Assembly (NCBI RefSeq): GCF_029223195.1
Contig: NZ_JARHUF010000007.1
Span: 124,001-188,000, forward strand
Reading direction: 5' to 3'
DNA length: 64,000 nucleotides
DNA from: Vibrio sp. CAU 1672
Lineage (GTDB): Bacteria; Pseudomonadota; Gammaproteobacteria; Enterobacterales; Vibrionaceae
Below the pieces are notes generated by a model. It was given only the letters and a program-made list of their open reading frames with translations. It searched no databases and was not told the origin of the DNA. This document shows positions 37,325 through 46,459 of the stretch, in pieces. Position 1 is the first letter of the stretch, and the number at the start of each line of letters is the position of its first letter. The translations under genes and the position numbers were made by a program.

Positions 37325-37349
37325 CTTATCCACCAAAACTGTGGATAAG
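37325..37349. promoter_or_regulatory. inverted pair of DnaA-box-like 9-mers
   Basis: CTTATCCAC (37325-37333) and GTGGATAAG (37341-37349) form a perfect inverted repeat with a 7-base spacer. The right one, read on the minus strand, is TTATCCACA, the canonical high-affinity DnaA box; the left one differs at its last base. Confidence 0.5.
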
Positions 37350-37702
37350 TGTGTTAATGAAATCTGAGCAACTTTGGTTGATATGCACCTAGTTTGCACA
37401 TTTCGCTGCAAATAGCGGTGGTTTGGTTAAAAATAGGCCTGTAAAACAGTAATTTATGGGAATTGTGGGTTTGGCTCGATTTGGGGGTAAAAAATGTTCA
37501 ATAAGAAAAAATAGGAGATTATTCGATTTTTTGGGGAAAAGTTGTGGAAATAAGCTACTAGATTTTGGCGCTGACATGGCCAACTCGGGCGGAGCAATAT
37601 ACCAGAGTTGCTTTTAGAATACTAGGATAAAAGCAACAACTAGACGAAAAATGATTTTATTCGGCAATAATAGTAAAAATGCCGTAGATTTCATGGTTAA
37701 AG

Positions 37703-37718
37703 GTGTATATATATACAG
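37703..37718. promoter_or_regulatory. uvrB: LexA (SOS) box of uvrB
   Basis: GTGTATATATATACAG differs from the LexA consensus CTGT-N8-ACAG by only the first base. It lies 35-50 bases before uvrB, which is SOS-induced in E. coli. Confidence 0.8.
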
Positions 37719-37752
37719 TTGGTAACGAGCAGAGAACCGTTTGAGGAATAGT

Positions 37753-39783
37753 ATGAGTAAGGTGTACGAGTTAGCCTCTGATTATAAGCCGTCGGGTGAT
37801 CAACCAGAAGCAATTAAGCAATTACTGGAAGGGTTAGATGCCGGTTTAGCTCATCAGACGCTATTAGGCGTGACCGGCTCGGGTAAGACTTTTACTTTGG
37901 CTAATGTGATTGCCCAATCGCAACGGCCAGCCATCTTACTTGCTCCGAATAAAACTCTGGCGGCGCAACTGTACGGTGAAATGAAAGCCTTCTTTCCCAA
38001 CAACGCCGTAGAGTATTTTGTCTCTTACTACGATTACTACCAGCCGGAAGCCTATGTGCCAACCACAGATACGTTTATTGAAAAAGATGCGTCTGTGAAT
38101 GCCCATATCGAGCAGATGCGCCTCTCGGCCACCAAAGCTCTTCTTGAAAGAAAAGACGCTATTATTGTCGCCTCAGTTTCGGCGATTTATGGTTTGGGCG
38201 ATCCGGAATCCTACCTGCAGATGATGTTGCATTTGCGTCGGGGGGATGTCATCGATCAACGCGATATATTACGACGTCTGGCTGAACTGCAGTATTCGCG
38301 TAACGATGTGGCTTTTGAGCGTGGGCAGTTTCGGGTTCGTGGGGAAGTGATCGATGTGTTTCCTGCGGAATCTGATCAAGATGCAGTCCGTATTGAGATG
38401 TTTGACGATGAAATCGACTGTATCAGCGTGTTTGACCCGCTTACCGGTGTGGTTAAGCAGCGTGATCTGCCTCGCTACACTATCTATCCCAAAACTCACT
38501 ATGTTACGCCCCGGGATCGCGTGCTGGAAGCGATAGAACAGATCAAGGAGGAGTTGCGTACTCGTCAAAAGTATTTGCTCGACAACAACAAGCTGCTGGA
38601 AGAGCAGCGTATCACTCAGCGCACTCAGTTTGATATTGAGATGATGAACGAACTGGGTTTTTGCTCGGGGATCGAAAACTACTCACGCTACCTCAGCGGC
38701 CGTTCTGAAGGCGAGCCGCCGCCGACCTTATTTGACTATCTGCCCCATGATGGCTTGCTGGTGATTGATGAATCACACGTAACCGTGCCGCAAATTGGTG
38801 CCATGTATAAAGGGGATCGCTCGCGTAAAGAAACTTTGGTTGAGTATGGTTTTCGCCTGCCATCCGCTTTGGACAACCGGCCACTTAAGTTTGAAGAGTT
38901 CGAGTCGCTGGCACCACAGACGATATTTGTGTCTGCAACGCCGGGTAATTATGAGCTGGAGAAGTCGGCTGGCGAAGTCGCCGATCAAGTCGTCCGTCCG
39001 ACCGGTTTGCTGGATCCGATCCTGGAAGTGCGCCCGGTGGCGACACAAGTCGACGATTTGTTGTCTGAAATTCGCATTCGTGCCGGGAAGGATGAGCGGG
39101 TGTTGGTCACAACCCTGACCAAACGGATGGCGGAGGATTTAACGGAGTACCTGCACGAGCACGGGGTAAAGGTGCGTTACCTGCACTCTGATATCGATAC
39201 TGTAGAGCGGGTGGAGATCATTCGTGATCTGCGTTTAGGTGAGTTTGATGTGCTGGTGGGGATTAACTTATTGCGCGAAGGCCTGGACATGCCGGAGGTC
39301 TCTTTAGTGGCAATATTAGATGCTGACAAAGAGGGCTTTTTACGTTCGGAACGTTCACTGATCCAGACTATTGGTCGTGCTGCGCGTAACCTGCATGGTA
39401 AAGCGATCCTGTACGCTGACACCATCACCAAGTCGATGAAAAAAGCGATGGATGAAACCAACCGTCGCCGGGAAAAACAGCACGCCTATAATGAAAAAAT
39501 GGGCATCGAACCACAAGCGCTGAAACGTAACGTTAAAGATATCATGGAGTTGGGAGATATCACTAAATCGAAAAGGCAGCGTAGCACGACGGCGGTTCCC
39601 CTTAGCAAAGTGGCCGAGCCGTCACAGGGTTATGAAGTTTTGTCGCCGCAACAACTGGAGAAAGAGATCAGTAAGCTGGAAGCTGCCATGTACCGGCATG
39701 CACAGGATCTGGAATTTGAGTTAGCGGCGGAGAAGCGGGATCAGATTGAGAAACTCCGGGCCCAGTTTATCGCCAACAGCTGA
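37753..39783 (+). CDS. uvrB: excinuclease ABC subunit B
   Basis: DNA damage verification subunit of nucleotide excision repair; receives DNA from UvrA and recruits UvrC. The 676-residue protein has Walker A GVTGSGKT, the beta-hairpin region [14 protein letters not shown], the DEAH-like DESHV box, motif [11 protein letters not shown] and the C-terminal UVR domain ([31 protein letters not shown]) that binds UvrC. ATG 37753 with GAGGA upstream is chosen; a TTG four codons before it is not needed. LexA box upstream. Confidence 0.98.
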   Translation: MSKVYELASDYKPSGDQPEAIKQLLEGLDAGLAHQTLLGVTGSGKTFTLANVIAQSQRPAILLAPNKTLAAQLYGEMKAFFPNNAVEYFVSYYDYYQPEAYVPTTDTFIEKDASVNAHIEQMRLSATKALLERKDAIIVASVSAIYGLGDPESYLQMMLHLRRGDVIDQRDILRRLAELQYSRNDVAFERGQFRVRGEVIDVFPAESDQDAVRIEMFDDEIDCISVFDPLTGVVKQRDLPRYTIYPKTHYVTPRDRVLEAIEQIKEELRTRQKYLLDNNKLLEEQRITQRTQFDIEMMNELGFCSGIENYSRYLSGRSEGEPPPTLFDYLPHDGLLVIDESHVTVPQIGAMYKGDRSRKETLVEYGFRLPSALDNRPLKFEEFESLAPQTIFVSATPGNYELEKSAGEVADQVVRPTGLLDPILEVRPVATQVDDLLSEIRIRAGKDERVLVTTLTKRMAEDLTEYLHEHGVKVRYLHSDIDTVERVEIIRDLRLGEFDVLVGINLLREGLDMPEVSLVAILDADKEGFLRSERSLIQTIGRAARNLHGKAILYADTITKSMKKAMDETNRRREKQHAYNEKMGIEPQALKRNVKDIMELGDITKSKRQRSTTAVPLSKVAEPSQGYEVLSPQQLEKEISKLEAAMYRHAQDLEFELAAEKRDQIEKLRAQFIANS

Positions 39784-39794
39784 AGCTCAACAGG

Positions 39795-39892
39795 TAAAAA
39801 AAAGCCAATAGGCACGCAGGTCTATTGGCTCGTTTTGTGAACATGTCTTCGTTCACTAACAACGTCAGTTGGCTAGGTGACCCGAGGGGTCA
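39795..39892 (-). ncRNA. qrr1: Qrr quorum-regulatory small RNA (Qrr1 position)
   Basis: A roughly 98-base Hfq-dependent small RNA. On the minus strand it contains the conserved Qrr core CAACTGACGTTGTTAGTG that pairs with hapR/luxR-type mRNA, a 5' hairpin (TGACCC / GGGTCA), and a 3' terminator stem (GAGCCAATAGAC / GCCTATTGGC) followed by eight T's. The predicted first base is 39892, 12 bases from the -12 GC of a sigma-54 promoter. Its place, divergent from luxO, is that of qrr1 in vibrios. Activated by phosphorylated LuxO at low cell density. Ends are predicted from promoter and terminator, accurate to a few bases. Confidence 0.93.
39796..39830 (-). terminator. qrr1: terminator of qrr1
   Basis: AGCCAATAG / CTATTGGCT stem extended by partial pairing, then eight T's on the minus strand; the plus-strand side follows uvrB by about 15 bases. 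Confidence 0.9.
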
Positions 39893-39903
39893 GGCTAGTT
39901 GAA

Positions 39904-39918
39904 GCACAGATTATGCCA
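39904..39918 (-). promoter_or_regulatory. qrr1: sigma-54 promoter of qrr1
   Basis: On the minus strand TGGCATAATCTGTGC has the invariant GG and GC exactly 10 bases apart. This fits the -24/-12 pattern of RpoN promoters, and the start it predicts falls on the first base of the Qrr 5' hairpin. Confidence 0.88.
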
Positions 39919-39982
39919 CCCTTTATGCTATTGATATTCCGTTCCATTTGTACTCCAAGTCGATTTTGGAATAAATAAAATT

Positions 39983-39995
39983 TTGCAAATTGCAA
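39983..39995. promoter_or_regulatory. LuxO binding site between qrr1 and luxO
   Basis: TTGCAAATTGCAA is a perfect match to the LuxO site TTGCA-W3-TGCAA. Its centre is 97 bases upstream of the qrr1 start, the normal distance for a sigma-54 activator, and about 55 bases before the luxO ATG, so it can also serve LuxO autorepression. Confidence 0.88.
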
Positions 39996-40043
39996 AGCGT
40001 AATGCGATTATTGTTTAAAACACAACGAAAAATCGGCTAGGTT

Positions 40044-41447
40044 ATGCAATCAAAGACAGAGGGGCAAAAATCCCGTTACTTATTGATGGTTGAGGATACC
40101 GCTTCTGTTGCGGCGCTGTATCGTTCCTATCTCACCCCATTGGGCATTGATATTAATATTGTCGGTACCGGGCGGGATGCTATCGACAGCCTCAAGCATC
40201 GTATCCCTGATTTAATCCTGCTTGATCTGCGTTTGCCGGACATGACCGGAATGGATGTTCTCCATGCCGTGAAGAACTCCCATCCGGACGTGCCGATCAT
40301 TTTTATGACGGCACATGGTTCTATCGACACGGCCGTAGAGGCGATGCGTCATGGTTCACAGGACTTTCTGATCAAACCCTGCGAGGCAGACCGTTTACGT
40401 GTCACCGTCAATAATGCGATTCGCAAAGCGACCAAACTCAAAAATGAAGCGGATAATCCGGGCAATCAGAGTTACCAGGGTTTTATCGGCAGCAGTCAGA
40501 CCATGCAGCAGGTCTATCGTACCATTGACTCGGCCGCGGGTAGTAAAGCGAGTATTTTTATTACCGGTGAAAGCGGAACGGGTAAAGAGGTGTGCGCCGA
40601 GGCTATTCACGCCGCCAGCAAACGCGGTGATAAACCTTTTATTGCCATCAACTGTGCCGCTATCCCGAAAGATCTGATTGAAAGTGAGCTGTTTGGCCAT
40701 GTGAAAGGGGCCTTTACTGGTGCGGCCAATGATCGTCAGGGGGCGGCTGAACTGGCAGATGGGGGCACTCTGTTCCTTGATGAGCTGTGTGAAATGGATC
40801 TGGATCTACAGACCAAATTGCTGCGTTTTATCCAGACCGGTACTTTCCAGAAAGTCGGCTCCTCCAAGATGAAGAGTGTCGATGTACGCTTTGTGTGTGC
40901 GACTAACCGTGATCCTTGGAAAGAGGTCCAAGAAGGCCGTTTCCGTGAAGATCTGTATTACCGTTTGTATGTAATTCCGCTGCATTTGCCGCCATTGCGT
41001 GAACGGGGTGAAGATGTGATTGAAATCGCCTATTCACTGCTTGGCTATATGTCGCATGAAGAAGGCAAAAGTTTTGTGCGTTTTTCACCTGAAGTGATCG
41101 AGTGTTTTAATCGTTATGCGTGGCCGGGTAATGTACGTCAGTTGCAGAATGTGTTGAGGAATATTGTGGTTCTTAACACCGGCAAAGAAATTACCTTGGA
41201 GATGTTGCCGCCGCCATTAAACCAGCCGGCTAAACATCCGGCTGAAGTTCCAGCGCTGGTCAATGAAACATTGTCGGTCTCTGACATCATCCCGTTGTGG
41301 TTAACTGAGAAAAGAGCGATAGAACAGGCGATTAAGGCGTGTGATGGTAATGTACCAAGGGCGGCAGGTTATCTGGATGTCAGCCCATCGACGATATACC
41401 GCAAATTGCAGACGTGGAACAGTAGAAAAGAAGAGCAGGGAGCCTAG
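40044..41447 (+). CDS. luxO: quorum-sensing sigma-54 response regulator LuxO
   Basis: An NtrC-type regulator. The receiver domain (about 10-125) has the acidic pair in [16 protein letters not shown] and the phosphorylated Asp61 in [11 protein letters not shown]. The AAA+ domain (about 150-385) has Walker A GESGTGKE and the sigma-54 contact loop GAFTGA; the C-terminus has a Fis-type helix-turn-helix ([24 protein letters not shown]). Receives phosphate from LuxU and, with RpoN, drives qrr transcription at low cell density. ATG 40044 lacks a strong ribosome-binding site. The next gene, luxU, starts three bases after the stop. Confidence 0.98.
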   Translation: MQSKTEGQKSRYLLMVEDTASVAALYRSYLTPLGIDINIVGTGRDAIDSLKHRIPDLILLDLRLPDMTGMDVLHAVKNSHPDVPIIFMTAHGSIDTAVEAMRHGSQDFLIKPCEADRLRVTVNNAIRKATKLKNEADNPGNQSYQGFIGSSQTMQQVYRTIDSAAGSKASIFITGESGTGKEVCAEAIHAASKRGDKPFIAINCAAIPKDLIESELFGHVKGAFTGAANDRQGAAELADGGTLFLDELCEMDLDLQTKLLRFIQTGTFQKVGSSKMKSVDVRFVCATNRDPWKEVQEGRFREDLYYRLYVIPLHLPPLRERGEDVIEIAYSLLGYMSHEEGKSFVRFSPEVIECFNRYAWPGNVRQLQNVLRNIVVLNTGKEITLEMLPPPLNQPAKHPAEVPALVNETLSVSDIIPLWLTEKRAIEQAIKACDGNVPRAAGYLDVSPSTIYRKLQTWNSRKEEQGA

Positions 41448-41449
41448 CC

Positions 41450-41788
41450 ATGGATGTGCTGAATGAGAGTAAAATAACTGAGCTGGCGGAGGAAATCGGC
41501 GTGGATAATGTTCCGGTTTTACTGGGGATTTTTCTCGGCGAAATGGATACGTATATCGATACCTTGGCCGAGTTGCCGGTTGAAAGACAGGAAGCCTACC
41601 TGAAAGAGATCAGCCACGCCCTGAAGAGCAGTGCCGCGAGTTTTGGTGCTGATTGCTTGTGTGATTTGGCACTCACTATTGATAAGCAGGTAAAAGCGGG
41701 GCAACTGACGACAGTTAGTGACTATGCGGCTCAGATGCAGTTAGTGTTGGAGACAACCAGAGAGCGCTACCGTAGTTGGCAGCCTTAA
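41450..41788 (+). CDS. luxU: quorum-sensing phosphotransfer protein LuxU
   Basis: A 112-residue Hpt protein with the phosphorylated histidine at His56 in [17 protein letters not shown]. It collects phosphate from membrane hybrid kinases of the LuxN/LuxPQ/CqsS type and passes it to LuxO Asp61. The kinases are not in this window. Short spacing to luxO indicates an operon. Confidence 0.96.
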   Translation: MDVLNESKITELAEEIGVDNVPVLLGIFLGEMDTYIDTLAELPVERQEAYLKEISHALKSSAASFGADCLCDLALTIDKQVKAGQLTTVSDYAAQMQLVLETTRERYRSWQP

Positions 41789-41837
41789 TCGCTGAGCCAA
41801 AGTACTTAACCGCTAAGCTAAAGTAGCCCAGGATTGA

Positions 41838-41867
41838 AAAAGCCTTCATCATGATGAAGGCTTTTTA
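41838..41867. terminator. terminator between luxU and yvcK
   Basis: AAAAAGCCTTCATC / GATGAAGGCTTTTT, a 14-base stem with almost no loop, between convergent genes and usable in both directions. Confidence 0.88.
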
Positions 41868-41892
41868 GCTTTTTAGCTTTTTAGCTTTTTAG
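41861..41892. repeat. four tandem copies of CTTTTTAG
   Basis: Four exact 8-base copies begin in the terminator T-run and end inside the last codons of yvcK (its final LKS and stop come from the repeat). Changing the copy number would leave the stop codon reading nearly the same, so it is unlikely to switch the gene. Confidence 0.9.
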
Positions 41893-42771
41893 CTGTTGTT
41901 CGATCGCGTGCTTGAGTTTTTCCCGATCATGGCGCCAGTCACGGTTAGCGGAAGCAAGCGAATGGGTGACTACGTTCCAGCGTGCAAGCACTTCATCTTC
42001 GGCTTCCTCGGCTAACACCACATCTATCCGGCGTCCTTGGCAGGCGCGTTCACACCATTCCAGTTTGCTCTCCAGTGACATCCTGCCCGCAGGCCCGAAC
42101 TCCGGGCTCAGGTTGGCGACAAAAATCAACTTGGCTCGCGTGTTCTCAGCAATCGCCTTTCCCAGCTCCGGTAACAACAATGGCGGCATAATACTGGTTA
42201 AAAAACTACCCGGACCAAGGATTATTGCGTCAGCTTCAGCTAACGCGAGTACAGCTTCTTTGGTTGCCGGCACTTCTGGTGAGAGATCCAGGCGACGTAA
42301 GTCTTTTTCCATTTCGTCGACGCTGGTTTCACCGGTGACAACCTGACCGTCGACCGCTAAAGCGGTTAAATCTGATGGATGTTCCGACATCGGTACAATA
42401 TGGACATCGACCTTAAGCATATTACGGATCAGGTTGATCGCATCCAACGGACGGACCGACAGGTTATCTAACGCGGTAAGCATCAAGTTACCCAAGTTAT
42501 GCCCGTTAAGTTCCCCCGCACCTTTAAAGCGATATTCAAACATCATTGAACTGATGGAAGGTTCGGTGATCAACTGGTTAATACAGTTGCGGGTATCGCC
42601 CCAGGCTATGCCTCCCTGGCAATCGCGGATCCGCCCGGTTGAGCCGCCGTTGTCAGTGGTCGCGACGATCCCGGTTGCATTGCCACCAAACTCCTTTAAT
42701 GCCGCCAGCATACGGCCTAAGCCATGACCGCCACCAACTGCGACAACTTTTTTATCGGTGTAGATATTCAT
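41881..42771 (-). CDS. yvcK: YvcK/CofD-like protein (gluconeogenesis factor family)
   Basis: A 296-residue cytoplasmic protein of the CofD/YvcK superfamily. It has the N-terminal nucleotide motif VAVGGGHGLGRMLAAL, the ATTDNGGSTGRIRD segment, and GDTRNC. B. subtilis YvcK binds UDP-sugars and is needed on gluconeogenic carbon sources and for cell wall synthesis; the role in vibrios is not established. It is divergent from moaA. Its stop is formed by the octamer repeat. Confidence 0.92.
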   Translation of the reverse strand: MNIYTDKKVVAVGGGHGLGRMLAALKEFGGNATGIVATTDNGGSTGRIRDCQGGIAWGDTRNCINQLITEPSISSMMFEYRFKGAGELNGHNLGNLMLTALDNLSVRPLDAINLIRNMLKVDVHIVPMSEHPSDLTALAVDGQVVTGETSVDEMEKDLRRLDLSPEVPATKEAVLALAEADAIILGPGSFLTSIMPPLLLPELGKAIAENTRAKLIFVANLSPEFGPAGRMSLESKLEWCERACQGRRIDVVLAEEAEDEVLARWNVVTHSLASANRDWRHDREKLKHAIEQQLKS

Positions 42772-42974
42772 TAAGTTCTTCTTATATTTTTTTCATAAAC
42801 GACTACAATTTATCTTAATGATAAACATTGTGATACTCATTAGGTGGAATTTGTGTTTCCTTGAAGATTTTTATCTTTTGGGTCTGGATTCCACTCTAAA
42901 TATTCAGTATTTTACACGGCAAAGCTACTGCAGGTATAGCGATCTGCAGTTGCCATAACTCCGAGCTTACAGTG

Positions 42975-43062
42975 CTAAGTCTTAAGATACGCCTGTTAAG
43001 CCAGTGACATTAGGTCACAAGGGCATAATTGGAAATGATTATGCCTCCCGTGTTTGGAAAGG
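42975..43062 (+). ncRNA. probable molybdenum-cofactor (Moco) riboswitch
   Basis: The moaA leader folds into stems GTGAC/GTCAC (43004-43018) and GGCATAAT/ATTATGCC (43022-43045), followed by CTCCCGTGTTTGGAAAGG. That last segment is the conserved end of the Moco RNA motif known before moaA in gammaproteobacteria, and its GGAAAGG is also the ribosome-binding site of moaA. So ligand binding would hide or expose the start. Assigned by eye from motif and context; the 5' boundary is approximate. Confidence 0.75.
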
Positions 43063-43068
43063 TGTTCC

Positions 43069-44058
43069 GTGGCGCAACAATTCGAAGATAAATTTCATCG
43101 TAAGTTTTATTATTTACGTCTGTCTGTGACGGATGTCTGTAATTTCAAGTGTACCTATTGCCTGCCTGATGGTTATCAGCCTGCGGGTAATAAAAACTCA
43201 TCTTTTTTGTCTCTTCCTGAAATCAAACGGGTGGTAAGGGCATTCGCCGACTGTGGTACCTCTAAAGTGCGCATCACTGGTGGTGAGCCTAGCCTGCGTA
43301 AAGATTTTTCAGAGATTATTCATACTGTTGCTCAAACGCCGGGTATTGAAAAGGTGGCCACGACCACCAACGGCTACCGGATGGCGAAGCAGGTGCATAA
43401 ATGGCGTGACGCCGGGTTGACCCAAATTAATGTCAGCGTTGATAGTCTTGATCCGCGCATGTTTCATCAAATCACGGGTGAAAATAAGTTTAGCCAGGTG
43501 ATGGACGGTATTGAGCGTGCGTTTGACGCTGGTTTCGAACAGGTCAAAGTCAATGTGGTGTTGATGAAAGACTTAAACCATCATGAACTGCCAGCATTTC
43601 TTAACTGGATTAAGAACCGGCCTATCCAACTGCGGTTTATTGAATTAATGCAGACTGGTGAGATGGACGATTTGTTCAACAAGCACCATGTTTCCGGAGT
43701 GGCAATTCGTAATCAATTGATTGCCAACGGCTGGTTACTAAAAGTTCGCTCGCACAATGATGGCCCGGCACAGGTGTTTGTCCATCCGGACTACCAGGGC
43801 GAGATCGGTCTTATCATGCCGTATGAAAAGGACTTTTGTGAGAGCTGTAACCGCTTGCGTGTATCGGCGACCGGTAAGTTGCATTTGTGTTTGTTTGGTG
43901 AGCATGGGGCGGAACTGCGTGACTTACTCGAGCATGATGAGCAAGAGGAGCAATTGATCGAACGTATCCAGGCTCAGCTGCAAACCAAATCGGCAAGCCA
44001 CTTTTTGCATGATGGCAACAGCGGAATGACTCCGCATCTGGCGTCCATTGGTGGTTAA
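43069..44058 (+). CDS. moaA: GTP 3',8-cyclase MoaA
   Basis: A radical-SAM enzyme for the first step of molybdopterin synthesis, GTP to 3',8-cyclo-GTP (to cPMP with MoaC). The N-terminal 4Fe-4S motif is CNFKCTYC, the C-terminal one [18 protein letters not shown], and the chain ends in the essential Gly-Gly (SIGG). The start is GTG 43069 (protein begins [18 protein letters not shown]), seven bases after GGAAAGG; an upstream in-frame TTG at 43054 lies inside the riboswitch and is rejected. The product is 329 residues. Confidence 0.96.
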   Translation: MAQQFEDKFHRKFYYLRLSVTDVCNFKCTYCLPDGYQPAGNKNSSFLSLPEIKRVVRAFADCGTSKVRITGGEPSLRKDFSEIIHTVAQTPGIEKVATTTNGYRMAKQVHKWRDAGLTQINVSVDSLDPRMFHQITGENKFSQVMDGIERAFDAGFEQVKVNVVLMKDLNHHELPAFLNWIKNRPIQLRFIELMQTGEMDDLFNKHHVSGVAIRNQLIANGWLLKVRSHNDGPAQVFVHPDYQGEIGLIMPYEKDFCESCNRLRVSATGKLHLCLFGEHGAELRDLLEHDEQEEQLIERIQAQLQTKSASHFLHDGNSGMTPHLASIGG

Positions 44059-44155
44059 TTCCAATTAGATTTCATACTGGGGGCACACAGCGCTCCCGTT
44101 GACTTTATCCAGAATCGATACCCTGGCGTATCACAGCGAATAAAAAGGTGAATAA

Positions 44156-44668
44156 ATGGGTCACGCTGAAAGTAAATTCCAACCTGCAAACATTGCCGTG
44201 CTGACGGTATCTGACACTCGCACGGAAGAAAACGACACCTCCGGCGGTTACCTTGTTGAACACGCGAAAGAAGCGGGTCACAACGTAGTTGACAAGCAAA
44301 TTGTTATTGACGACATGTACAAAATCCGCGCGATTGTTTCACAATGGATCGCAGATGAAAACGTACAGGCGGTGATGATCACCGGAGGAACGGGTTTCAC
44401 TTCGCGTGATAGTACTCCAGAGGCTCTCAAGCCACTGTTTGATAAAGAAGTGGAAGGCTTTGGTGAGCTGTTCCGTATGGTGTCTTACGAAGAGATTGGT
44501 ACTTCGACCATTCAGTCGCGCGCGATTGCCGGTTTTGCTAATCACACCGTGATTTTTGCCATGCCGGGATCGACCGGTGCCTGCCGTACCGGATGGACCA
44601 AGATCATTAAGCAGCAGTTAGATGCCAGCCACCGTCCGTGTAACTTCATGCCGCACCTCTCAGTGTAA
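44156..44668 (+). CDS. moaB: molybdenum cofactor protein MoaB
   Basis: A 170-residue MogA/MoaB-family protein with the MPT-binding segments [17 protein letters not shown] and [18 protein letters not shown], and [13 protein letters not shown] near the end. It can adenylylate molybdopterin in some organisms; in E. coli MoaB looks inactive. AAGGTGAATAA precedes ATG 44156. It lies 98 bases after moaA. Confidence 0.95.
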   Translation: MGHAESKFQPANIAVLTVSDTRTEENDTSGGYLVEHAKEAGHNVVDKQIVIDDMYKIRAIVSQWIADENVQAVMITGGTGFTSRDSTPEALKPLFDKEVEGFGELFRMVSYEEIGTSTIQSRAIAGFANHTVIFAMPGSTGACRTGWTKIIKQQLDASHRPCNFMPHLSV

Positions 44669-44694
44669 CCTTGCTGCAACGCGAAGGAAAAACC

Positions 44695-45171
44695 ATGACC
44701 CAACTAACCCACATTAACGCCTCAGGCGAAGCGAATATGGTCGACGTGTCAGCCAAAGCTGATACGGTTCGTGAAGCGCGTGCCGAAGCATTAGTGCACA
44801 TGTCTGCGGAAACGCTTGAGCTGATTGTCTCCGGACAGCACCACAAAGGTGACGTGTTTGCGACCGCGCGGATTGCCGGTATTCAAGCGGCAAAAAAAAC
44901 CTGGGATCTGATCCCGCTTTGCCATCCGCTGTTACTATCCAAAGTGGAAGTGCAGCTGGAAGCGATTACGTCCGAGAACAAAGTACGTATAGAGTCAGTT
45001 TGCAAGCTTGCGGGTAAAACCGGCGTGGAGATGGAGGCACTAACCGCAGCCTCTGTGGCAGCGTTGACGATTTACGACATGTGTAAAGCGGTACAAAAAG
45101 ACATGGTGATTGGTCAGGTTCGTCTGCTGGAAAAGGTCGGCGGTAAATCAGGTCACTTTAAGGCGGAATGA
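44695..45171 (+). CDS. moaC: cyclic pyranopterin monophosphate synthase MoaC
   Basis: Converts cyclo-GTP to cPMP. A 158-residue protein with [13 protein letters not shown], the catalytic segment typical of MoaC (Lys and His), and [26 protein letters not shown] 44695 after GAAGGAAAAACC is chosen; a TTG eight codons upstream is less likely. Its stop overlaps the moaD start (ATGA). Confidence 0.96.
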   Translation: MTQLTHINASGEANMVDVSAKADTVREARAEALVHMSAETLELIVSGQHHKGDVFATARIAGIQAAKKTWDLIPLCHPLLLSKVEVQLEAITSENKVRIESVCKLAGKTGVEMEALTAASVAALTIYDMCKAVQKDMVIGQVRLLEKVGGKSGHFKAE

Positions 45172-45428
45172 TGATTAAAGTACTTTTTTTTGCTCAAACC
45201 CGTGAGCTGGTTGGGTTAGATGGCTTGGAGCTTGACGGTCAATTCGATACGGTTGAAGCGGTTCGTGCGCATCTTGTGAATACCGCGACGGATAAAACTG
45301 GCAAGTGGGAGCTTGCCCTGGAGCCGGGTAAACTGCTTGCAGCCGTTAACCAGTCAATCGTACCGCTGGACAGTGAAGTAAAAGCGGGCGATGAAGTGGC
45401 GTTTTTCCCACCGGTTACGGGAGGCTAA
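45168..45428 (+). CDS. moaD: molybdopterin synthase sulfur carrier subunit MoaD
   Basis: An 86-residue ubiquitin-like sulfur carrier ending PPVTGG; the C-terminal Gly-Gly is thiocarboxylated and donates sulfur to cPMP with MoaE. Starts at ATG 45168, overlapping moaC, or at the next codon, ATG 45171. One base separates it from moaE. Confidence 0.96.
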   Translation: MMIKVLFFAQTRELVGLDGLELDGQFDTVEAVRAHLVNTATDKTGKWELALEPGKLLAAVNQSIVPLDSEVKAGDEVAFFPPVTGG

Positions 45429-45429
45429 G

Positions 45430-45885
45430 ATGGATCCTCGTGTTTCTGTCCAAGTTGAAGACTTTTCTGTTGATCAAGAATATCAACGCTTGTCGGAAGG
45501 GACGGCTGCTGGCGCGGTAGTAACCTTCATCGGTAAAGTTCGAGATATGAACCTTGGCGAAAATGTTGTCGGTTTGCATCTAGAGCATTATCCGGGTATG
45601 ACCGAGAAGAGCTTAAGTGATATTTGTAACCAGGCCGAAGCTCGATGGCCGCTACTTGGTGTGCGTGTTATTCACAGGGTGGGTGATATGGCTAGCGGTG
45701 ACCAGATTGTGTTTGTGGGTGTCTCCAGTGCGCATCGTGGTGCTGCATTTGAAGCCTGCGAGTTCATTATGGATTATCTTAAGACCAAAGCGCCATTCTG
45801 GAAAAAAGAGCGCACTACTCAGGAAAGTCGTTGGATCGATTCACGAGATTCAGATCATCAAGCGGCGCAGCGCTGGGTGAAGTAA
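45430..45885 (+). CDS. moaE: molybdopterin synthase catalytic subunit MoaE
   Basis: A 151-residue protein with the MoaE features AVVTFIGKVRDMNLGENV, LEHYPGMTEKSL, and the active-site lysine region KTKAPFWKKE. ATG 45430 follows GGGAGGCTAAG and is preferred to an in-frame start 39 bases upstream inside moaD. It completes the moaABCDE operon. Confidence 0.96.
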   Translation: MDPRVSVQVEDFSVDQEYQRLSEGTAAGAVVTFIGKVRDMNLGENVVGLHLEHYPGMTEKSLSDICNQAEARWPLLGVRVIHRVGDMASGDQIVFVGVSSAHRGAAFEACEFIMDYLKTKAPFWKKERTTQESRWIDSRDSDHQAAQRWVK

Positions 45886-46459
45886 CGCTCCGAGTAAAAA
45901 CGCCTGAAACAAGATAAGGCTGACTCATTATTAATTGTCAGTCTTATCTACTGTCATATGCTTGCTATCAGCCGCTTGAATACCAAAACCTGCTGTCATT
46001 CCCTCTGTTTTTATTGTTTGTTTTTTCACTGCCTGGCACGGTGGTGATTCTCTTCGCAACAAACACCTTTCGACAAAACATCTGCAACAAATAATTCGAC
46101 TTTGTTTATCTAAAATGTTAAGTAAACGCGATATATCCAGTATAAGATGCTAGGAAAAAGTGTAATTTTAGATTAATTGAAAGTTTTTACTGCCACGGAA
46201 GTGTATTGGTTTTTAATTCTCTAGGTACTGCTCTGAAGCCAGTGTTTCATACTGAATATGTACCTTATTAGTAATATTATTAGTTTTTTTGCTACATTTT
46301 TATGGCAAATTACTTCAATGATTGCTAATGTGTGCTGCAATCTTTGCATGATTTTAGGGTTTTGTGCTCAAAAAGTGCTCTAAAAAACTCTAAAATGCTG
46401 ACCGTTCCAGTCCCGTGCAGAGAAGTCATGGATGCTAATGAAAAACTCGGAGTTTATGC
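45886..46459. other. long region before oppA
   Basis: Some 570 AT-rich bases with no supported gene. An extended inverted repeat, AGATAAGGCTGAC / GTCAGTCTTATCT (about 45912-45949), lies just after moaE and probably closes that operon, although it has no T-run. The rest is likely the oppA promoter and a long leader. In other bacteria oppA leaders are targets of the small RNA GcvB; I could not check pairing. Confidence 0.5.

Larger units (their letters stand above)
37185..37752. other. AT-rich region upstream of uvrB
   Basis: About 570 bases without a supported gene. Two DnaA-box-like 9-mers face each other at 37326-37348 (TTATCCACC and TGTGGATAA), and the LexA box of uvrB lies at 37703-37718. 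A 64-codon minus-strand frame near 37389-37583 has no ribosome-binding site and looks like chance. Confidence 0.45.
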
